DNA of 31,163 bases. Origin: UBA4655 sp964585575. GTDB taxonomy: Bacteria > Planctomycetota > Planctomycetia > Pirellulales > UBA1268. Each line of letters begins with the position of its first letter. Positions within the stretch are counted from its first letter, which is position 1. The position numbers and the translations under genes were made by a program. Location: NCBI GenBank assembly GCA_964585575.1, contig CAZPEM010000019.1:1-31163 (forward strand). The letters are read 5' to 3'. The notes under the pieces are model-generated. The model saw only the letters and a list, made by a program, of their open reading frames with translations. It had not been told where the DNA came from and searched no databases. Positions 27,218 to 31,163 of this stretch are shown here, in pieces.

Positions 27218-27274
27218 AAGGGCTCCTTCGGGGCCCGACGCCACGACCGTCTGGCCGTCGGAACGCCGACTCAC

Positions 27275-27280
27275 TACGAT
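27275..27280 (+). promoter_or_regulatory. Candidate -10 box (TACGAT) for ispH
   Basis: TACGAT lies 43 nt before the ispH ATG in the 105-nt divergent region between hpnC and ispH. The position fits, but no -35 was found. The opposite strand has TATCGT overlapping it, which could serve hpnC. Confidence 0.25.
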
Positions 27281-27322
27281 AGCGTGAGCCTACCGGACGC
27301 TTCCATCCACGCCACGCGAACC

Positions 27323-28276
27323 ATGAGAATTCTGCTCGCCGGCCCCCGCGGTTTCTGCGCGGGCGTCAACATGGCGATCGAGACGCTCGAGACGTCGATC
27401 CGGCTCTACGGCACCCCCGTCTACGTCTTCCACGAGATCGTCCACAACAAGCATGTCGTCGACCGGTTCGTGCGGGAGGGCGCCGTCTTCGTCGATTCCG
27501 TCGAGGAGGTTCCCGAAGGGGCCGTTCTTCTCTTTTCCGCCCATGGCGTGGCGCCGGAGGTCCGCCGGGCCGCGGCGCGGCGAAACCTGCGGGCGATCGA
27601 CGCCACCTGCCCGCTCGTGACCAAGGTCCACCTGGAGGCGATCAAGTATGCGAAGGCCGGCTACCGCATCCTGCTGATCGGCCATGCCGGACACGACGAG
27701 GTGATCGGCACGATGGGCCAGGCTCCCGACGCGTTCACGCTCGTCGAGACCGCCGACGACGTCGCCGGCCTCCCCTTTTCGACCGACGACAAGCTCGCGT
27801 ATCTGACGCAGACGACCCTTTCGGTGGACGATGCGTCGCGGATCATCGAGCGACTGAAGGCGAGGTTTCCGGCGATCGTCGGCCCCCCGAAGGACGACAT
27901 CTGTTATGCGACCCAGAACCGGCAGGAGGCGGTTCGACTCCTCTCTGGAGAAGTCGATCTCGTGCTCGTGCTCGGCAGCCAGAACAGCTCCAACAGCCAG
28001 CGGCTGGCCGAACTGGCGAGGGAGAACGGCATCGCCTCACACCTCATCGACGGCGCCGGTGAAATCGATCCCTCCTGGTTCGACGGGGTGGAAAACGTGC
28101 TGATCACCGCGGGGGCGAGCGCGCCCGAGCGGGTCGTGCAGGACTGCGTCCGCTGGCTCGTGGACCGCTTTGGAGCCACCGTCGAGGAACGCTCGATCCG
28201 CGAGGAAGAGGTCTATTTTCCCCTGCCGAAGGAGCTGCGGGCGGCAGCCTCCGGGGCACGACTCCCCATGGCCTGA
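27323..28276 (+). CDS. ispH: 4-hydroxy-3-methylbut-2-enyl diphosphate reductase
   Basis: This 317-residue [4Fe-4S] enzyme performs the final step of the MEP pathway, giving IPP and DMAPP. Cluster cysteines are C12 (GFCAGV), C96 (DATCPLV) and C194 (DICYATQNRQ). Substrate residues H41 (VHNKHVV), H74 (FSAHGV), H124 and E126 (GHAGHDEV) are all present, at nearly the same numbers as in E. coli IspH. SSNSQRL and the late TAGASAPE segment are conserved. The ATG is at the family start with no long leader. ppc starts 13 nt after the stop. Divergence from hpnCDE makes this a C5-to-C30 isoprenoid locus. Confidence 0.98.
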   Translation: MRILLAGPRGFCAGVNMAIETLETSIRLYGTPVYVFHEIVHNKHVVDRFVREGAVFVDSVEEVPEGAVLLFSAHGVAPEVRRAAARRNLRAIDATCPLVTKVHLEAIKYAKAGYRILLIGHAGHDEVIGTMGQAPDAFTLVETADDVAGLPFSTDDKLAYLTQTTLSVDDASRIIERLKARFPAIVGPPKDDICYATQNRQEAVRLLSGEVDLVLVLGSQNSSNSQRLAELARENGIASHLIDGAGEIDPSWFDGVENVLITAGASAPERVVQDCVRWLVDRFGATVEERSIREEEVYFPLPKELRAAASGARLPMA

Positions 28277-28289
28277 CCCCGAGGACCGA

Positions 28290-31073
28290 TTGACACCCTC
28301 TCTCCATTCCTCCGGGGCCGCCCCCTCGGAAGCCTTCCCGGAAGTGAAGGATCCGCATCGACGGGATCTCACGCTGCTCGGCGACATCCTCGCCGAGGTG
28401 ATCACCGAACTCGCCGGGGTGACGGCGGTCGCGGCGGTCGATGAGATCCGTCTCCTCGCGGAAAGGCGGCGGTCGGCCTCTCCGGAGGCGGAGAAGCGAC
28501 TCGCGGAACGCATCGCGGCGATCGACGTCGAAACCGGAAAAACGATCGCGAGGGCGCTCTCGATTTACTTCGACCTGGCCAACATCGCGGAGGACCGGCA
28601 GCGGGTGCGGGTGCTTCGCCGCCGCGAGGCATCGCTCCATCCGAACCCGGTGCCGGAGTCGCTCGGGGCCGCCGTGCAGGAGCTGGCCGCCGCCGGCCGC
28701 ACGGCCGCCGAGGTCCAGGCGGCGATCGACCGGCTGCGGATCGAGCTCGTCTTCACGGCCCACCCCAGCGAGGCGAAGCGACGCAGCATCCGGGCGAAGC
28801 TCCGGCGACTGCGTCGGGTCTGCGAGGAGCTCGACCGTGACGATCTCCTGCCGCGAGAACGGGAACGGCTGCGAAATTCCGCATCGGCGGAGCTTCGCGT
28901 CATCTGGCAGACGGAATTCCTCCGCCCCGTGAAGCCGACGGTGCTGGATGAGGTCGAGCGGGGCCTGTCGGTTCTCCCACGGCTGAAGCAGGTCGTTCCA
29001 CGGGTCAGGGACGCCTTCCGCAGGGCGCTGGCGGAACACTACCCGGGACACGCCTTCGCGATCCCCTCTTTCCTAACCTTCGGCTCCTGGATGGGTGGCG
29101 ACCGTGACGGCAACCCGTTCGTGACCGCCGACGTCACGGCCCGCACGCTCTGCCGGCTCCGCGAAGCCGCGATCGACATGCACCTCGAGGAGTGTGATCG
29201 GCTCTACGACTTCCTCACGATCTCGCTGCGTCACTCGCACGCGTCGAAGCGGCTCCTCGACCGACTCGAGTCGCTCGTCGAGCGGTTTCCAGAACTCGCC
29301 GATTCGCTCGAGGGGACGGCGGCCCACGAGGCCTACCGCCGCTGGATCCGCATGATCCGCTGGCGGCTCGAGCGGTCGCGGGTCGAATCGCTCGAAGCGC
29401 CGCCGCGGGAGGGCTGCTACGCCGCCACGGCCGATTTCGAGGCGGACGTCGCGACGCTCTGCGGCTCCCTCCGGGAAGACCACGACGAGCCCGTGCTCGC
29501 CGGGGAGACCGGCCGCTGGCTCGATCTCGTCGAGTCGTTCGGGCTGCGGGTCGGCAGGCTCGACGTCCGCCAGGATTCGAGGGCCTACGAGGAGATTCTC
29601 GCGGCCATCCTGCAGGCTGCCGGCATCTGCGGCGACTACGCCTCGCTCGACGACGCTGCGAAGGCGGCCGTGCTGGCGGGATCCCTGGAGAAGCCGATCC
29701 GGCTGGACGAGGCGTCGCTTCCGCCGCTGGCGGCCGACACGGTCAGGCTCTACCGCACGCTCCACGCGGCGTCGGATCGTTTCGGAGCGGAGTGTCTCGG
29801 CGGCAGCATCGTCAGCCTCACCCGTTCTTCGGCCGACGTCCTCTCGGTGCTCTGGCTCTGGAAGCACTCCTCGGCGGACGGAAGCCTCGATCCCGGGCTT
29901 CGGATCGTGCCGCTCTTCGAGAAGATCGGCGACCTCGAGCGGGCCGCCGGCACCCTCGTCTCCATCCTCGACGAGCCCGCCTACGCGGCCTACCTTTCCG
30001 CCCAGGGAAACCGCCAGCTCATCATGGTCGGCTACTCCGACAGCACGAAGGACGGCGGGTATCTCTCCGCCTGCTGGGGCCTCTATACCGCCCAGTCCGA
30101 AATCGCGGCCGTCGCGGCCGAACGCGGCGTGAAAGTCACCTTCTTCCACGGCCGCGGCGGGTCGCTCGGCCGCGGCGGCGGGCCGGCCGCCCGCGGCATC
30201 CTGTCGCTGCCGCCGGAGTCGCTCGACGGCACGCTCCGGCTGACGGAGCAGGGGGAGGTGCTCGCGGAACGGTACGACGACGTTCACATCGCGTTCCGAC
30301 ATCTCGAACAGGTGACCTGGGCGACGCTCACGGGCTCCGCCATCCACCGATCGCCGCCTGCGCCGCGGTGGCTCGAACTCGTCTCCCAGCTCGCTTCACG
30401 GTCGTACGCGACCTACCGCGAACTCGTGGACCAGCCGGGGTTCATCGATTTTTTCGGCGCCGCGACGCCGATCGACGAGATCGAGAACCTGCCGATCGGA
30501 TCGCGGCCGTCGCGGCGGCGAGGCGAACGGACCCTCGACGATCTCCGGGCGATCCCCTGGGTGTTCGCCTGGACGCAGAACCGCTGCATCATCCCCGCCT
30601 GGTACGGCCTCGGAACCTGCCTGCTCGAGGTCAAGTATGAGGATCGGCATGCGTGGCAGACCGTCCGGGAGATGTACTGCCAGTGGCCGTTCTTCACCGC
30701 GACGATCGACAACGCCGTGTTGGCGTTGGCGAAGGCCGACATGGCGATCGCGCAGCGATACGCCGAACTGACCGACGACCTCGACGTCCGCCGTCGCATC
30801 TGGCACCGAATCGCCGCGGAGTACGACCGTTCGAAGCAGGCCGTGCTCGACGTCGTCGGCGAGCAGGAGCTCCTCTCCTCGACGCCATGGCTCAAGAAGT
30901 CGATCGATGCGAGAAACCCGTCGATCGACCCCTTGAACCTCATCCAGGCCGATTTCCTGGAGCGAAGCCGGAAGCGTCCGCCTCCGACCGACCCGTCCGC
31001 CGACGACCCGATCCGCGAACTGCTGCGGCTCTGCGTGCAGGGCATCGCCTCGGGCATGCGGACGACTGGCTGA
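28290..31073 (+). CDS. ppc: Phosphoenolpyruvate carboxylase
   Basis: This 927-residue enzyme carboxylates PEP with bicarbonate to oxaloacetate, refilling the TCA cycle. Catalytic H158 is in VFTAHPSEAKRRS, where most relatives have TAHPTE. FGSWMGGDRDGNP, K587 in GYSDSTKDGG, and R622/R628 in HGRGGSLGRGGGPA follow with the standard spacing. The C-terminus GMRTTG keeps the family's terminal Gly that reaches the active site. I chose TTG 28290, with GAGG 5 nt upstream and 13 nt after ispH; there is no ATG near the expected start, and GTG 28344 has poorer spacing. The open frame runs back into ispH but that part is not PEPC-like. Confidence 0.97.
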   Translation: MTPSLHSSGAAPSEAFPEVKDPHRRDLTLLGDILAEVITELAGVTAVAAVDEIRLLAERRRSASPEAEKRLAERIAAIDVETGKTIARALSIYFDLANIAEDRQRVRVLRRREASLHPNPVPESLGAAVQELAAAGRTAAEVQAAIDRLRIELVFTAHPSEAKRRSIRAKLRRLRRVCEELDRDDLLPRERERLRNSASAELRVIWQTEFLRPVKPTVLDEVERGLSVLPRLKQVVPRVRDAFRRALAEHYPGHAFAIPSFLTFGSWMGGDRDGNPFVTADVTARTLCRLREAAIDMHLEECDRLYDFLTISLRHSHASKRLLDRLESLVERFPELADSLEGTAAHEAYRRWIRMIRWRLERSRVESLEAPPREGCYAATADFEADVATLCGSLREDHDEPVLAGETGRWLDLVESFGLRVGRLDVRQDSRAYEEILAAILQAAGICGDYASLDDAAKAAVLAGSLEKPIRLDEASLPPLAADTVRLYRTLHAASDRFGAECLGGSIVSLTRSSADVLSVLWLWKHSSADGSLDPGLRIVPLFEKIGDLERAAGTLVSILDEPAYAAYLSAQGNRQLIMVGYSDSTKDGGYLSACWGLYTAQSEIAAVAAERGVKVTFFHGRGGSLGRGGGPAARGILSLPPESLDGTLRLTEQGEVLAERYDDVHIAFRHLEQVTWATLTGSAIHRSPPAPRWLELVSQLASRSYATYRELVDQPGFIDFFGAATPIDEIENLPIGSRPSRRRGERTLDDLRAIPWVFAWTQNRCIIPAWYGLGTCLLEVKYEDRHAWQTVREMYCQWPFFTATIDNAVLALAKADMAIAQRYAELTDDLDVRRRIWHRIAAEYDRSKQAVLDVVGEQELLSSTPWLKKSIDARNPSIDPLNLIQADFLERSRKRPPPTDPSADDPIRELLRLCVQGIASGMRTTG

Positions 31074-31163
31074 CCGGGCCGGGACGGTCTCCTGCGGGCA
31101 GCATTGAAGGATGCCGCATTGCCGCCGGGGGAGCAGACGCATCGTCGCTACGGTGAGGATACA

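Noticed and set aside
25427..27322. Long plus-strand open frame upstream of ispH, over hpnD and hpnC.
   Set aside because: Arg/Pro-rich translation typical of an antisense shadow. IspH homology starts at 27323.

Overview
This window is high-GC bacterial chromosome (about two thirds G+C by eye) with the character of a Planctomycetota genome, probably Pirellulales-like. That assignment is inference. It rests on a primary-type sigma factor with a large non-conserved insert, a Hanks-type kinase with a characteristic N-terminal leader and C-terminal anchor, an OprO/OprP-type porin with an N-terminal coiled coil, a squalene pathway of the HpnC/HpnD/HpnE type, and several secreted or small proteins resembling families I associate only with planctomycetes. 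Genes are short transcription units on alternating strands. There are no IS elements, prophage, CRISPR arrays, tRNAs or rRNAs that I can see.

Layout. 1-3370: thioredoxin (-), a stand-alone GH2-type sugar-binding domain protein (+), a tiny Lys/Ala-tailed protein (+), and a sigma-70 factor (-) followed by a 378-base divergent spacer with a hairpin. 3371-5241: a membrane-anchored coiled-coil protein (+), then a 100-N assembly gap flanked by an exact 55-bp duplication (very likely a contig-overlap artefact). 5242-9478 (all -): guaB, a Cys-containing exported protein, then btaA and btaB, the two enzymes of betaine-lipid (DGTS) synthesis. 9608-11353 (+): two conserved hypothetical proteins separated by a strong hairpin. 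11370-13049 (-): ilvD. 13196-15588 (+): a HAD hydrolase and a Ser/Thr kinase. 15589-15808: a gene-free, repeat-like spacer. 15809-16579 (-): surE. 16654-20473 (+): guaA and an overlapping response regulator/histidine kinase pair. 20632-23913 (+): OprP-like porin, Cys-rich exported protein and an HpnG/MTAN-like nucleosidase, closely packed. 23940-27217 (-): hpnC-hpnD-hpnE with 4-bp and 0-bp junctions. 27323-31073 (+): ispH and ppc.

How genes work together. IspH makes IPP/DMAPP and the divergent hpnCDE operon turns farnesyl diphosphate into squalene, so the right third is an isoprenoid/C30 lipid module. The nearby nucleosidase could serve hopanoid side-chain or SAM-derived nucleoside metabolism. 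GuaB and GuaA are the two steps from IMP to GMP but lie in separate units. BtaA/BtaB remodel membrane lipids without phosphorus, and the porin family includes phosphate-selective channels, so phosphate economy is a possible theme, unproven. Ppc supplies oxaloacetate.

I found no convincing new defence or mobile system. The most interesting signals are the betaine-lipid pair, the compact squalene operon facing ispH, a histidine kinase lacking the usual phosphatase Thr/Asn, a small family of intergenic repeats, a strong intergenic hairpin and the artefactual gap.
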